From NCBI RefSeq assembly GCF_017301735.1, contig NZ_CP071090.1, positions 10,034,001-10,098,000 of the forward strand: a DNA stretch of 64,000 nt. Reading direction: 5' to 3'. This document shows, in pieces, positions 40,629 through 49,649 of the stretch (within the stretch, counting starts at the first letter, position 1; each line of letters begins with the position of its first letter). This stretch comes from Pyxidicoccus parkwaysis. Its GTDB lineage: Bacteria > Myxococcota > Myxococcia > Myxococcales > Myxococcaceae. A program made the translations under genes and the position numbers. A model generated the notes under the pieces. The model did not search any database. It had not been told where the DNA came from and saw only the letters and a program-made list of their open reading frames with translations.

Positions 40629-42164
40629 ATGGCCAATCAGGACTGGGTGACGCGCCTGCTGACGGGGCGCGCTTCGGCGGACAAGGGGCTCAACGTCCAC
40701 CTCTCGGAGCGCGACGGCGGCAGCCTCCACGACAAGATGCGGCAGGCGTACTGGTGGATTACCAACAACGCCGTCATCTGCCCCTACTACGACCTCGAGT
40801 TCGGTCAGGCCGCGTCCCTCAAGACGCCCGCCGGTGACGAGGTCCACCTCCCCGAGGACACCAGCTACAGCTCCTTCGTCCTCATTCCCCTCCTCACCCT
40901 CTTCACCTGCCGCCGCGCCCTCCTCGTCGGCGGCCCCGGACGCGGCAAGACGACGTCCGCCGTCCTCATGGCCCTCCTCTCCGGCATGGCCCGCGACGAG
41001 GTCCACCGCGGCATCCAGCGCGGCCACCCGCAGCTCTCCATCGCCGACCTGCTCGGCGCGCCGCTGCCGTCCGACATGCTCAAGGCGGAGGACCTGTCCG
41101 CCGTGAAGGTGAGCTGGCGCAAGTGGATTGGCCAGCGCGTCAAAATCATCGACGAGTACAACCGCATCCCCACCAAGACGCAGTCCGCGCTCCTCTCCCT
41201 CATGGCCGAGGGCTACGCGGAGATGATGGACCAGTACGTCTACGCGGGCCGCTCGTCCTGGTTCCTCACCGCCAACGACGACCAGGGCGGCGGCACCTTC
41301 CAGGTCATCGAGGCCCTCAAGGACCGCATTGACGTCGTCGTGCGCGCCGTGCCCTTCAACTCGGGCTTCATGGACCAGCTCCTCCAGCGCCTCGAGGCCG
41401 ACAAGTCCCCCGAGGAGCTGCTGCCCAAGGAAGTCGTCTTCACCCCCGGCGAGCTGGAGCGCGCCTACGCGTCCATCCTCGAGGTGGAAGTCCCCAAGGC
41501 GGTGCTGGAGCGCATCGCCTTCTTCCTCGGGCAGCTCGACTTCTGCCGCATGGCCTCGCCGCGCTTCGAGTTCAAGCACAAGGACACGCTGAAGCTCGCC
41601 GGACAGACGGTGGCTGCTGTCTGCAACGAGCAGTGCCCGCTGGACAAGAAGGAGCACCTCTGCACGCAGACGGAGAACGGCGTCAGCGTGCGCGCGTACC
41701 AGACCATCCTCCACTTCGCGAAGGCGATGGCCTTCTTCCGCGGCCACACCCAGGTGGAGCTGGAGGACTTCCGGCAGATTGCCCCCTGGGTGTTGCACGA
41801 GAAGCTCGTCCCCAACACGCGCAGCGCCTTCTTCGAGGTGAAGGGCCACCGCATGCTCCTCCAGGACCGCGTGGCCTGGATTCGCAACATGTTCGACATG
41901 GCCATGGCCCGCTTCGACCTGCACCAGCCCGTACGCAACAAGGTGGCCGCGCTGCGCGCCGAGCTCGACAAGGGCCTGTCCGGTGTGGACCTGCCCACCA
42001 CGGAGCAGCGCCTCGCCTCCGTCACCTCGCTGATGAACATGCTGCTCACCAAGCGGGAGCTGTCCGGCCCCGTCTACGAGGACCTCATCCACCTCAAGTC
42101 CATGTACAGCCGCTACCGCAACTACGCCACGTGGCTGAAGGAGAACCCGGGCGGCCGCGTATGA
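40629..42164 (+). CDS. MoxR-like AAA+ ATPase
   Basis: A 511-residue AAA+ ATPase of the MoxR/RavA clade. Walker A is GGPGRGKTT (K107) and Walker B is VKIIDEYNRIP (D175, E176). A sensor-1-type Asn lies in WFLTANDDQGGG, and an arginine-rich sensor-2 region follows. MoxR proteins act as chaperone-like remodelers with VWA-domain partners; here the VWA protein is two genes downstream. The N-terminal 60 residues (HDKMRQAYWWITNNAVICPY) and C-terminal 150 residues are specific to this subfamily. The stop overlaps the next start by 4 bp (ATGA), so translation is coupled. Cytoplasmic. Confidence 0.9.
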   Translation: MANQDWVTRLLTGRASADKGLNVHLSERDGGSLHDKMRQAYWWITNNAVICPYYDLEFGQAASLKTPAGDEVHLPEDTSYSSFVLIPLLTLFTCRRALLVGGPGRGKTTSAVLMALLSGMARDEVHRGIQRGHPQLSIADLLGAPLPSDMLKAEDLSAVKVSWRKWIGQRVKIIDEYNRIPTKTQSALLSLMAEGYAEMMDQYVYAGRSSWFLTANDDQGGGTFQVIEALKDRIDVVVRAVPFNSGFMDQLLQRLEADKSPEELLPKEVVFTPGELERAYASILEVEVPKAVLERIAFFLGQLDFCRMASPRFEFKHKDTLKLAGQTVAAVCNEQCPLDKKEHLCTQTENGVSVRAYQTILHFAKAMAFFRGHTQVELEDFRQIAPWVLHEKLVPNTRSAFFEVKGHRMLLQDRVAWIRNMFDMAMARFDLHQPVRNKVAALRAELDKGLSGVDLPTTEQRLASVTSLMNMLLTKRELSGPVYEDLIHLKSMYSRYRNYATWLKENPGGRV

Positions 42165-42988
42165 GCTTCGTCCAAGAGCTGGAGGCGAACGCCCGCGCGC
42201 GCTTCGTGCGGTGGGACTCGGCGCTGTGGCAGGAATTGCTCGCCGGCCCGGTGGCGAAGCTGGGCGAGGCACTCTCTACGCCGGGCGCGCGGCCGGAGCA
42301 GTCCGAGGAACTGCTGCGCGCGTACCTGCGCCTGGGCGCGGAGGGCATCGGCCTGGGCTACCTCTATCCGGCCAGCGCGGGCCGGCAGAACTTCTTCACC
42401 CTCGCGTGGTCGGACCTGCTGCCCCGGCTGCTCGCGAAGGTGCCGGAGGCGGGGCGAGCGGACGTGCTCGCGCAGCTGTGGAACCTGGCGGAGAACCTGG
42501 AGTCCGCGCCGCCATGGGTGCAGCGCGTCTTCTGCCGGGTGAGCGCGGAGCTCACCTCGCTCAGCGACATCGAGTCACGCCTGCGCGAGACGGCGGCCCA
42601 GGCCATGGAGCCGCCGAAGGCGAAGCTGGGCAACAAGTCCCAGCCCTACCTCGTGCACATGGCGGCCGAGGACAGCCGCTTCCTCCCCGGCGCCGTGCAC
42701 TTCCTCGCGCCCACGGTGCTGTGCGTGCATGACCGGCACCGCAAGGCCGTCGCGGGACGCGAGGCCGCCACGCAGGGCCTGTGGCTCACGGACGGCGCGC
42801 CCATGCGGCTGGGCGCCATGGGCTGCCGCGAGACACCCGAGCCCACCCACGAGCAGACGCCGTCCCTCACGTGGCTGACGTGGAACGACCCGCGCGTGGA
42901 CGACTGGTACGCCACCACCGTCAACGACTGGCGCGCCGCGGGCACGCTGCACACGTCGCAGTTCGTGGTGGTGCTCGTGCCGTCATGA
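42161..42988 (+). CDS. Unknown protein of the MoxR-VWA operon
   Basis: A 275-residue protein that I do not recognise. The N-terminal two thirds are helical with regularly spaced Leu/Ala (LWQELLAGPVAKLGEALS, LLRAYLRLGAEGIGLGYLYP). The C-terminal part is mixed and ends in a beta strand, SQFVVVLVPS. It has no signal peptide, membrane span or catalytic motif. Both ends overlap neighbouring genes by 4 bp (ATGA), so it is synthesised together with MoxR and the VWA-peptidase and is probably a structural subunit or adaptor of that complex. Confidence 0.8.
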   Translation: MSFVQELEANARARFVRWDSALWQELLAGPVAKLGEALSTPGARPEQSEELLRAYLRLGAEGIGLGYLYPASAGRQNFFTLAWSDLLPRLLAKVPEAGRADVLAQLWNLAENLESAPPWVQRVFCRVSAELTSLSDIESRLRETAAQAMEPPKAKLGNKSQPYLVHMAAEDSRFLPGAVHFLAPTVLCVHDRHRKAVAGREAATQGLWLTDGAPMRLGAMGCRETPEPTHEQTPSLTWLTWNDPRVDDWYATTVNDWRAAGTLHTSQFVVVLVPS

Positions 42989-44649
42989 GCCCGCCGCGCT
43001 TCACGCCGGAGCAGGTGGCCAAAAGCTGGCGCGACGCGCTGGACGTATGGGACGTGCGCGTGCAGCTCAGCCCGCCCGAGCCGCACGTGCCCTTCCGTCC
43101 GGACGCGGACCACGCCAACGAGCCGCTCGCGTACATCGACCTGGTGAAGCGGCAGGTCTTCGTCCACTTCGAGTTGCTGCACGACATGCGCGCGGCCGGC
43201 AGCCTCACCGCGGTGCTCGCGCACGAAATCGGCCACCACGCGCGCTTCCCGCACACGCTGGGCTGGGACGCGGAACTGCGCGTGCAGGAGCAGAAGCTCA
43301 TCCCCGGGCTGAAGCAGTCGCTCACCAACCTCTTCTACGACTTGCAGGTGAACGAGGTGGTGGGCCGCACGCACGCGCGCGAGCTGGCGGACGTGTACCG
43401 GGGCTTCCAGCGCGTCCACGGCATCGGGGACATGTCCCCGATGTTCTTCTTCTACCTCGCCATCTACGAGGAGCTGTGGGGGCTGATGCCGGGGCAGCTC
43501 GCGCCAGAGATATTGGAGAGCGAGATGGAGGCGCGGTTCCCCGGCCTGCGCGCCGAGGCACGCATGTTCGCGCAGACCTTCTACGCGCTGCCGAGCCCGC
43601 GCCTCCAGTTCCTCTACTTCTGCGCCACCTTCATCCGCTACCTCGGCAAGCCGGAGGAATTGACGTACTCGCTGCCCCTCGGGAGCGACGTGTCGCTGCC
43701 GGACGTGGATGACCTGGACGCGGCCATCAACGGCGCGGCGCGCTGGGACGACGCGCTGGAGGAGGCGAAGGAGCGCGGCTGGATGGACAACGGCACGGGC
43801 AACAGCTCCAGCGGGGATGCGCTGGACACCATCCACCGTGTCACGCACCACCTGCCCGGCAAGGGAGGCGGCGAGCTGCGCCGGGCGCTGGTGGGCCGGC
43901 ACTACAAGCGGCTGGTGGACCAGCACGTGCTGAAGCTCCCGTCCGCGCCGTCGAAGCCGGAGCCCTACCTGCGCACCACGCCCGAGGCGTGGGAGTACGG
44001 CGACGACCCGAGCGCCATCGACTGGACGCTGACGGTGATTTCACAGGGGCACCTCGCGGCGGTGGCGCCGCTGCGCCGCGAGCTGGAGGCGGACCTGCCC
44101 CCGCCATCGGAGCTGGGCGTGCCCTCCGTCGAAATCTACCTGGACACCAGCGGCTCCATGCCCAACCCCGAGTCCCAGCTCAACGCGATGACGCTGGCGG
44201 CGCAGGTGCTGTCCGCGTCGGCCATCCGCAAGAAGGCGACGGTGAAGGGCATCATCTACTCGGACGGCGAGCCCGAGGTGTCGCCGTGGATGTACGACGA
44301 GGACACCGCGCGCGACTTCCTGTTCGGCTACCTCGGCGGGGGGACGCGCTATCCCTTCGAGAAGCTGGAGTCCCTCTCGCGCGAGCGGCCGGACGCGCTG
44401 CGGGTCATCATCTCGGACAGCGACTTCCTGGCGAACGTGGCCGAGGGTGACAGCATGAGGTTGCTGGTGGAGTCGGTGCGCCGCTCCCGTGCGCTGGTGG
44501 CCTTCCTCGCGCTGCCGGACGACAAGCGGGCGCGTGAGGTGCTGGCGCCGGTGCTGGCCGAGCGGCGCTTCCGGCTCGTGGTGGTGACGTGGCTGTCGGA
44601 CTTCGGGCCGGCGGCCGCCAATTTGTCCCGAGCCCTGCTGGAGAACTGA
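42985..44649 (+). CDS. Putative metallopeptidase with C-terminal VWA domain
   Basis: A 554-residue protein. The N-terminal half has a zincin signature LAHEIGHHARFP (H80, E81, H84) in a helix, followed by a mainly helical region. The C-terminal part is a von Willebrand factor A domain with the MIDAS motif DTSGS (D387-S391) after EIYLDT, and Asp/Ser at IISDSDFL. It resembles the predicted metal-dependent peptidase/VWA group that accompanies MoxR ATPases. It probably binds metal, and a protein partner is remodelled by MoxR. The start overlaps the previous stop by 4 bp, and the stop overlaps the next ATG by 1 bp (TGATG). No signal peptide; cytoplasmic. Confidence 0.85.
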   Translation: MSPPRFTPEQVAKSWRDALDVWDVRVQLSPPEPHVPFRPDADHANEPLAYIDLVKRQVFVHFELLHDMRAAGSLTAVLAHEIGHHARFPHTLGWDAELRVQEQKLIPGLKQSLTNLFYDLQVNEVVGRTHARELADVYRGFQRVHGIGDMSPMFFFYLAIYEELWGLMPGQLAPEILESEMEARFPGLRAEARMFAQTFYALPSPRLQFLYFCATFIRYLGKPEELTYSLPLGSDVSLPDVDDLDAAINGAARWDDALEEAKERGWMDNGTGNSSSGDALDTIHRVTHHLPGKGGGELRRALVGRHYKRLVDQHVLKLPSAPSKPEPYLRTTPEAWEYGDDPSAIDWTLTVISQGHLAAVAPLRRELEADLPPPSELGVPSVEIYLDTSGSMPNPESQLNAMTLAAQVLSASAIRKKATVKGIIYSDGEPEVSPWMYDEDTARDFLFGYLGGGTRYPFEKLESLSRERPDALRVIISDSDFLANVAEGDSMRLLVESVRRSRALVAFLALPDDKRAREVLAPVLAERRFRLVVVTWLSDFGPAAANLSRALLEN

Positions 44650-45212
44650 TGCGCTTCGACATCCAGAACCTTCAACAACAGCTCGCGACGGCGCTCATCG
44701 TCTCGCCGTATCCGCATGAACTGGCCGTGGCCATCATCTGCGACACCTTCCGGATGGCGAACGTGCGCCCGCCGTCACTGCAGGACTGGCAGAGCCTCGA
44801 GACCTACGCCAGACATCCGCTGTGGCGGGAGCAGGTGCAGATGCTCGCGCATCTGCTGGCCGGCTCGGCGCTGAGGGATGGCTCGGCGAAGGCGATGGGG
44901 AAGGGCACGGAGTCCATGAACCTCCTCCGGCGATTCTTCGAGGACATCGCGCCGCTGACGGCGGAGATGGTGCGCTCGAATGGCTTCCGCCAGGAGGAGT
45001 TCCTCCGCAAGTGGGTGCGCGCGGTGGGCGGAGAGGTGCTCAACGAGTCCCCGAAGGAGTCCGCGAAGCGCCTGGACCAGCTCGACTACCGCAAGGCGCA
45101 GCAGGAGATGAAGCGCGCGGAGGAGGCACGCAAGAAGGAGGCGGAGCGCCGCGAGCAACTTCTGCGAGAGGCACAGCAGCGCGAGGCGGAAGCACGAGGC
45201 TGGCGCGAGTGA
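44649..45212 (+). CDS. Unknown protein with charged coiled-coil tail
   Basis: A 187-residue protein of unknown function. Residues 1-130 are helical (FDIQNLQQQLATALIVSPYP, WREQVQMLAHLLAGSALRD, FRQEEFLRKWVRAVGGEVL). The last 45 residues are an uninterrupted Lys/Glu/Arg/Gln coiled coil (QQEMKRAEEARKKEAERREQ). The ATG shares one base with the VWA-peptidase stop, and its own stop overlaps the next GTG by 4 bp, so it is a fixed member of the operon, probably a scaffold or adaptor. No known domain seen. Confidence 0.75.
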   Translation: MRFDIQNLQQQLATALIVSPYPHELAVAIICDTFRMANVRPPSLQDWQSLETYARHPLWREQVQMLAHLLAGSALRDGSAKAMGKGTESMNLLRRFFEDIAPLTAEMVRSNGFRQEEFLRKWVRAVGGEVLNESPKESAKRLDQLDYRKAQQEMKRAEEARKKEAERREQLLREAQQREAEARGWRE

Positions 45213-46516
45213 CGATGGACCTGCGCGTCGCCCCGCGCGCTCACATCCGCAGGGACACGTCCACCCAGCGCGTCCACATCCCCTGGGCGGACTCCATCGC
45301 GGACGGGCTCGCGCACCTCGCGTCTCTCACGAGCGAGGACGAAGCGCGCGCGGTGCTCGACTCCCGGCTGGAGCATCTGCGCGGCGCGCTGCTCGAATCG
45401 CCGTACTACGTGCGCCGGCTCCAGGAGGCAGGGCTACACCCTGGCGACCTCCAGCGGCTCGAAGACCTGGCGCACTTCCCCACCCTGGAGCGCGCGACGC
45501 TGGCTCGGCACTGGGACACCGTGCCCACGCTTCCCACCGACAGCGCCGAGTGCGTCGTGGTGAAGAGCTCCGGCTCCACGGGCGACCCGGTGCGCGTGGT
45601 GCGAGACAGGCTCGACTGCCTGCACATGTGGGCCGTGCTCCGCTTCCTCATGTCGCGCGCGGGCGCCGTGCTGCCGCCGCGCCCTCGCGTGGTGCTGCTG
45701 GACGCGCTGCCGGGCGGGCTGGAGTACTCGGTGCGGCTGCCCATCCTCCACGACGGCGCGCTGCACCGCGTGTCCGCCCTCCGCGACGACGCGCGCGAGC
45801 GCCTGTGCCGCGTGCGCCCCACGGTGCTCTTCTCGGACCCGGAGGGACTGCGCTGGCTCGCGGAGCAGCGCGACGTTCCCACGCCCCGGCTCGTGCTCAC
45901 CTCCGCGCAGCACCTGCCCGCCTCGCTGCGCGCCGTCCTGGCGGAGAAGGTGCCCGCCCCCATCCTCAACTACTACGCGACGACGGAGACCGGCCCGCTC
46001 GCCTGGGAGTGCCTGCGCGACGGTGCCTCCGGCCGCTTCCACGTCTTCGCACCGGATGTCTGGTTGGAGCCCGGCCTGGACGAAGTCATCGTGACGCGGC
46101 TGCGTCCCAGCGTGCTGCCCCTGCTCCGCTACCTCCCGGGTGACGCCGGCACGGTGCGACGTGACACGTGCGCCTGTGGCTTCCACGGCTGGACGCTCAC
46201 GGACTTCGGAGGGCGCGGCGCCTGCCACTTCCTCACGCCCCCGGGCCGCGCGGTGGATGCCTGGGCGCTGGCGTGGGTGTTCAAGCACCACACGCTGCGC
46301 GCCTTCCGGCTCACGCAGTTGGAGCGCTCGCGCTTCATGTTGGAACTGGCCGGCGCGGCGGAGGCGGACGTCGGCCCACTGCGCGAGCGACTCACCGCCG
46401 CGCTCCGCAACCTCGGATGGGAAGAGCCCCGGCTGGAGGTATGCCACGTGGAGGCGGCGACGCTCGCCGCCGGCACCAAGCCCCGACCGTTCCGTGCCAA
46501 CCTGCCCGCGGATTGA
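45209..46516 (+). CDS. PaaK-like AMP-forming ligase
   Basis: A 435-residue adenylating enzyme related to phenylacetate-CoA ligase and CapK-type proteins. The P-loop-like phosphate-binding motif is VVKSSGSTGDPVRVV (K119), and the adenylate-binding YYATTETGPLAWEC follows about 150 residues later. There is a zinc-knuckle-like CACGFHGW near residue 320. It would activate a carboxylate as acyl-AMP and transfer it to CoA or another acceptor; the substrate is unknown. The GTG at 45209 overlaps the previous stop (GTGA); an ATG two codons on is the alternative. Its presence at the end of a MoxR-VWA operon is unusual. Confidence 0.83.
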   Translation: MTMDLRVAPRAHIRRDTSTQRVHIPWADSIADGLAHLASLTSEDEARAVLDSRLEHLRGALLESPYYVRRLQEAGLHPGDLQRLEDLAHFPTLERATLARHWDTVPTLPTDSAECVVVKSSGSTGDPVRVVRDRLDCLHMWAVLRFLMSRAGAVLPPRPRVVLLDALPGGLEYSVRLPILHDGALHRVSALRDDARERLCRVRPTVLFSDPEGLRWLAEQRDVPTPRLVLTSAQHLPASLRAVLAEKVPAPILNYYATTETGPLAWECLRDGASGRFHVFAPDVWLEPGLDEVIVTRLRPSVLPLLRYLPGDAGTVRRDTCACGFHGWTLTDFGGRGACHFLTPPGRAVDAWALAWVFKHHTLRAFRLTQLERSRFMLELAGAAEADVGPLRERLTAALRNLGWEEPRLEVCHVEAATLAAGTKPRPFRANLPAD

Positions 46517-46588
46517 GCCAGGCCCGCCGCACGCCACTCAACACGGTCAGAGGTAACCCGTCCGCACGGCCGCCGGGCGTGCTAGTCC

Positions 46589-48844
46589 ATGGAAGCCCGC
46601 CCGGGAACACCTGCCCCCTCTCCAGGGTCCACACCTGTCATGCACGAACAGCCCCGCCGAGCGGACATGGTGCCTCGGCCTCACGAGACACCCACGGATG
46701 GGCACCCGGCCCCGGAGTCCGTGCCTCCTTCCGCGGTGCCCCCGCTCGCCAGTGGCCCGCTGTCTCCTCGCTACACGCGCGCCAGCGCCTACGCCGTGGG
46801 CCTGCTCTCGTTCCTGGCCGCGTTCGGCTCGCAGCGCCTGCTGTGGCCCTACATGGCCTCCAGCCCCTTCCTGCTCTTCTTCGCCGCCGTGATGTTCTCC
46901 GGCTGGTGGGGCGGCTGGGGACCAGGCCTTTTCACGACGGCGCTGTCCCTCGTGGCGACGGACTACTTCTTCCTCGCGCCGCTTCGCTCCTTCGAGCCCC
47001 GGGCGTGGAACTTCATCATGTTGAGCCTGTTCGCGCTCGTCTCCGTGCTGATGACGAAGCTGAACGTGATGCTGCGCGATGCGAACCAGGCCCGCGCGGA
47101 GCTGCTGGAGCGCGAGCGCGAGGCCCGGACCGCGGCGGAGCTGGAGCGGGCCCGCCTCCATGCGCTCTTCATGAACGCGCCGGTCCACATCGTCTTCACG
47201 CGCGGCCCCAACCACGTCTACGCGTTCTCCAACGCGATGAACGACGCGCTGCTGGGCCGCCGGCCAACGATTGGGAAGCCCGTCCAGGAGGTGCTGCCGG
47301 AGGCCGAGCCCCAGGGCTTCATCACCGCCCTCGACGCCGTCTACACCACGGGAGAGCCCTTCATCGGCCACGCGATGCCGGTGCGCTTCACACCCCCGGG
47401 GGGCCCCCCGCGCGAGGCCTTCGTCAACCTCGTCTACCAGCCCACGCGGGACGAGCAGGGCCGCATCGACGGCCTCGCCGGGTTCGGCTTCGAGGTGACG
47501 GACCTGGTGCACGCACGCCAGCGCGCCGAGTCACTGGCCACCGAGCTGAAGCACACCGAGGCCCGAGCGCGCGTGCTCGCCGAGTCCAGCGCCCTGCTGG
47601 CCACGTCCCTGGACTACGAGGCCACGCTGCGCAACACCGCGAAGCTGGTGGTGCCCACGCTCGCGGACTGGTGCTTCGTCGACCTCGCCGAGCCGGACGG
47701 CGGCTTCCGCCGGGTGGAGGTGACACACGCCCGCCCGGAGGACGCTGCCCTGGCGCTCGAAGTCCAACGCCACCAGCTCCTCCCCGGAGGCAACCGCCGC
47801 CATCCTCCGACGGAGGCGCTGCTGCGCGGCGAGGCCATCCTCGTCGACGCCATGACGCCCGAGCGCATCCAGGCGAGCGCGCACAGCGCGGAGCATGCGC
47901 GGGCGATGGAGGCCACCGGCATGGTCTCGCTCATCTCCGCGCCGCTGGTGGTGCGAGGGCGGACGCTGGGCGTGCTCACCTTCTTCAGCACCGCGCACTC
48001 CGGCCGCCGCTACACGGAGGCGGACCTCACCTTCGGCCGAGAGCTGGCACACCGGGCCGCGCTGTCCATGGAGAACGCGCGCCTCTACCGCGAGGCGCAG
48101 GAAGCCATCCGCCTGCGCGACGAGTTCCTCTCCATCGCCAGCCACGAGCTGAAGACGCCGCTCACCCCGCTGAGCCTGAAGCTGCAGGCGCTCGCGAGGG
48201 AGCTGGCCCGCCACCCGGACGCCGTGCCGCGCACCGTGGTGGAGAAGTACGTGGACGTCGGCTCGCGGCAGGTGAAGAAGCTGTCCGAGCTGGTGGGTGA
48301 CTTGCTGGACGTCTCGCGCATCACCGCGGGCCGGCTCACGCTGGAGCTGGAGGACGTGGAGCTGGTGCCGCTGGTGCGCGAGGTCATGGCCCGCTACGAG
48401 TCACACGCGGCCCGGGCCGGCTCCACGCTCCACTTCGAGTGCGCGGAGGCGCACCTCACTGGACGGTGGGACCGGCTCCGGCTGGAGCAGGTCATCACCA
48501 ACCTGGTGGACAATGCGGTGAAGTACGGCAGCGGCCGGCCCATCCACGTGCGCGTAGAGGGAAGCCACGGCTGCGCGCGGCTGACGGTGCGTGACGAGGG
48601 CATCGGCATCGCCCCGGAGCACCTGCCGCGCCTCTTCGGCCGCTTCGAGCGCGCCGTATCCGAGCGCCACTACGGCGGCCTGGGACTGGGGCTCTACATC
48701 ACCCGAACGCTGGTGGAGGCGCTGGGCGGGAAGGTCCGCGTGGAGAGCGAGCACGGCAGGGGCTCCACCTTCACCGTGGAGCTGCCGGTGGACGCGACGC
48801 CCACTCAGTCCACCGGCGACGGCGCGCCCACCTTGACGACGTAG
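46589..48844 (+). CDS. DUF4118-PAS-GAF sensor histidine kinase
   Basis: A 751-residue membrane sensor kinase. Residues about 65-160 form the four-helix DUF4118 membrane domain also found in KdpD (FLAAFGSQRLLWPYMASSPF, GPGLFTTALSLVATDYFFLA). PAS (about 190-310) and GAF (350-500, FFSTAHSGRRYTEADLTF) domains follow, then phosphotransfer (H519 in ASHELKTPLTPL) and ATPase domains (NLVDNAVKYGS, DEGIGIAPEH, GLGLGLYITR). The start is ATG 46589, or possibly 46640. It starts 72 bp after the PaaK-like gene and could be in the same transcript. The 3' end overlaps the convergent XRE-cupin gene by 40 bp. Confidence 0.9.
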   Translation: MEARPGTPAPSPGSTPVMHEQPRRADMVPRPHETPTDGHPAPESVPPSAVPPLASGPLSPRYTRASAYAVGLLSFLAAFGSQRLLWPYMASSPFLLFFAAVMFSGWWGGWGPGLFTTALSLVATDYFFLAPLRSFEPRAWNFIMLSLFALVSVLMTKLNVMLRDANQARAELLEREREARTAAELERARLHALFMNAPVHIVFTRGPNHVYAFSNAMNDALLGRRPTIGKPVQEVLPEAEPQGFITALDAVYTTGEPFIGHAMPVRFTPPGGPPREAFVNLVYQPTRDEQGRIDGLAGFGFEVTDLVHARQRAESLATELKHTEARARVLAESSALLATSLDYEATLRNTAKLVVPTLADWCFVDLAEPDGGFRRVEVTHARPEDAALALEVQRHQLLPGGNRRHPPTEALLRGEAILVDAMTPERIQASAHSAEHARAMEATGMVSLISAPLVVRGRTLGVLTFFSTAHSGRRYTEADLTFGRELAHRAALSMENARLYREAQEAIRLRDEFLSIASHELKTPLTPLSLKLQALARELARHPDAVPRTVVEKYVDVGSRQVKKLSELVGDLLDVSRITAGRLTLELEDVELVPLVREVMARYESHAARAGSTLHFECAEAHLTGRWDRLRLEQVITNLVDNAVKYGSGRPIHVRVEGSHGCARLTVRDEGIGIAPEHLPRLFGRFERAVSERHYGGLGLGLYITRTLVEALGGKVRVESEHGRGSTFTVELPVDATPTQSTGDGAPTLTT

Positions 48845-49422
48845 AACACGCACGGGCCGCGCCCCACGTTGACGAAGGCGTGCGGCACGTCCGACTCGAA
48901 GTAGAAGGCCTCCTCCGCGGCCACGGTGACGCTCCCGTCCGGGAAGTCGATGCGCAGCGTCCCCTTCTCCACCGCAAGGCTCTTGCCCACGCCCGCCCTG
49001 TAGGCCGGCAGCTCGCCGGTGGACGTCTGCGCCGGCAGCGTCAGGCGGATGAACTCCACGCCATGCGCCTCGAAGACGGGGGACAGGAGCTGGCGCACGA
49101 TGCCGCTCTGTGAGTCGCGGAAGGTGGGCTGCGCCGAGGGCGGCAGGTGCACGCGCGGCTGATGTGGACGGCGCTTCGCCAGGAGGTCCGTGAGGCCCAC
49201 GCCCAGGCCCGCCGCGAGCCGCACCGCCACCAGCAGCGTGGGGTTGTTGTCCCCGCGCTCCACCTTGGAAATCATCGCCCGGCTCACCCCGGAGCGCTCC
49301 GCCAGCGCCTCCAGCGTCATCCCCTGTACCTGTCGCAGCTCGCGGATGCGCGCGCCCAGCCGGGGTGCCTCGGCGGCCTCCAGCTCTTCACTCACGGCCT
49401 CGGTTGGCTTGACATTTCTCAT
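48805..49422 (-). CDS. XRE-cupin transcriptional regulator
   Basis: A 205-residue regulator with an N-terminal XRE helix-turn-helix (LGARIRELRQVQGMTLEALA, then SGVSRAMISKVERGDNNPTL) and a C-terminal cupin sensor domain (about 100-200, GELPAYRAGVGKSLAVEKGT, EEAFYFESDVPHAFVNVG). Such proteins are usually repressors of an adjacent catabolic or transport gene and bind a small ligand in the cupin. It is divergent from the aldo/keto reductase. A perfect inverted repeat overlaps its own start codon, suggesting autoregulation. The ATG at 49422 has no clear ribosome-binding site. The 3' end overlaps the kinase gene by 40 bp. Confidence 0.9.
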   Translation of the reverse strand: MRNVKPTEAVSEELEAAEAPRLGARIRELRQVQGMTLEALAERSGVSRAMISKVERGDNNPTLLVAVRLAAGLGVGLTDLLAKRRPHQPRVHLPPSAQPTFRDSQSGIVRQLLSPVFEAHGVEFIRLTLPAQTSTGELPAYRAGVGKSLAVEKGTLRIDFPDGSVTVAAEEAFYFESDVPHAFVNVGRGPCVFYVVKVGAPSPVD

Positions 49423-49431
49423 ATGTGAGAA
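49416..49431. promoter_or_regulatory. XRE operator candidate overlapping the regulator's start codon
   Basis: TTCTCA-TATG-TGAGAA, a perfect 6-bp inverted repeat with a 4-base centre. The ATG of the XRE gene lies inside it. On the plus strand it follows TTGACA (49409-49414) directly, so binding would also occlude the divergent aldo/keto reductase promoter. Confidence 0.5.
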
Positions 49432-49649
49432 CAGAGATAGGGGGACATTTTCCACTGAATTTCGGCTGCGTCGCGCGGCGCTGCACCTGCCTCGGAGGTG
49501 GGGTGGCCGTGCCTCGAGCAGCGGGACGGTGCGCGCCCTGGAGGCCCCACGGGCCACCGAGCGGGCCCCTTCACCGGCGTTATCGAGCTGAGCATCTGAC
49601 GGACATCGAAGTGGAAGTGTGAGTCTGCATCAAGAAAGAGGGCTGACAC

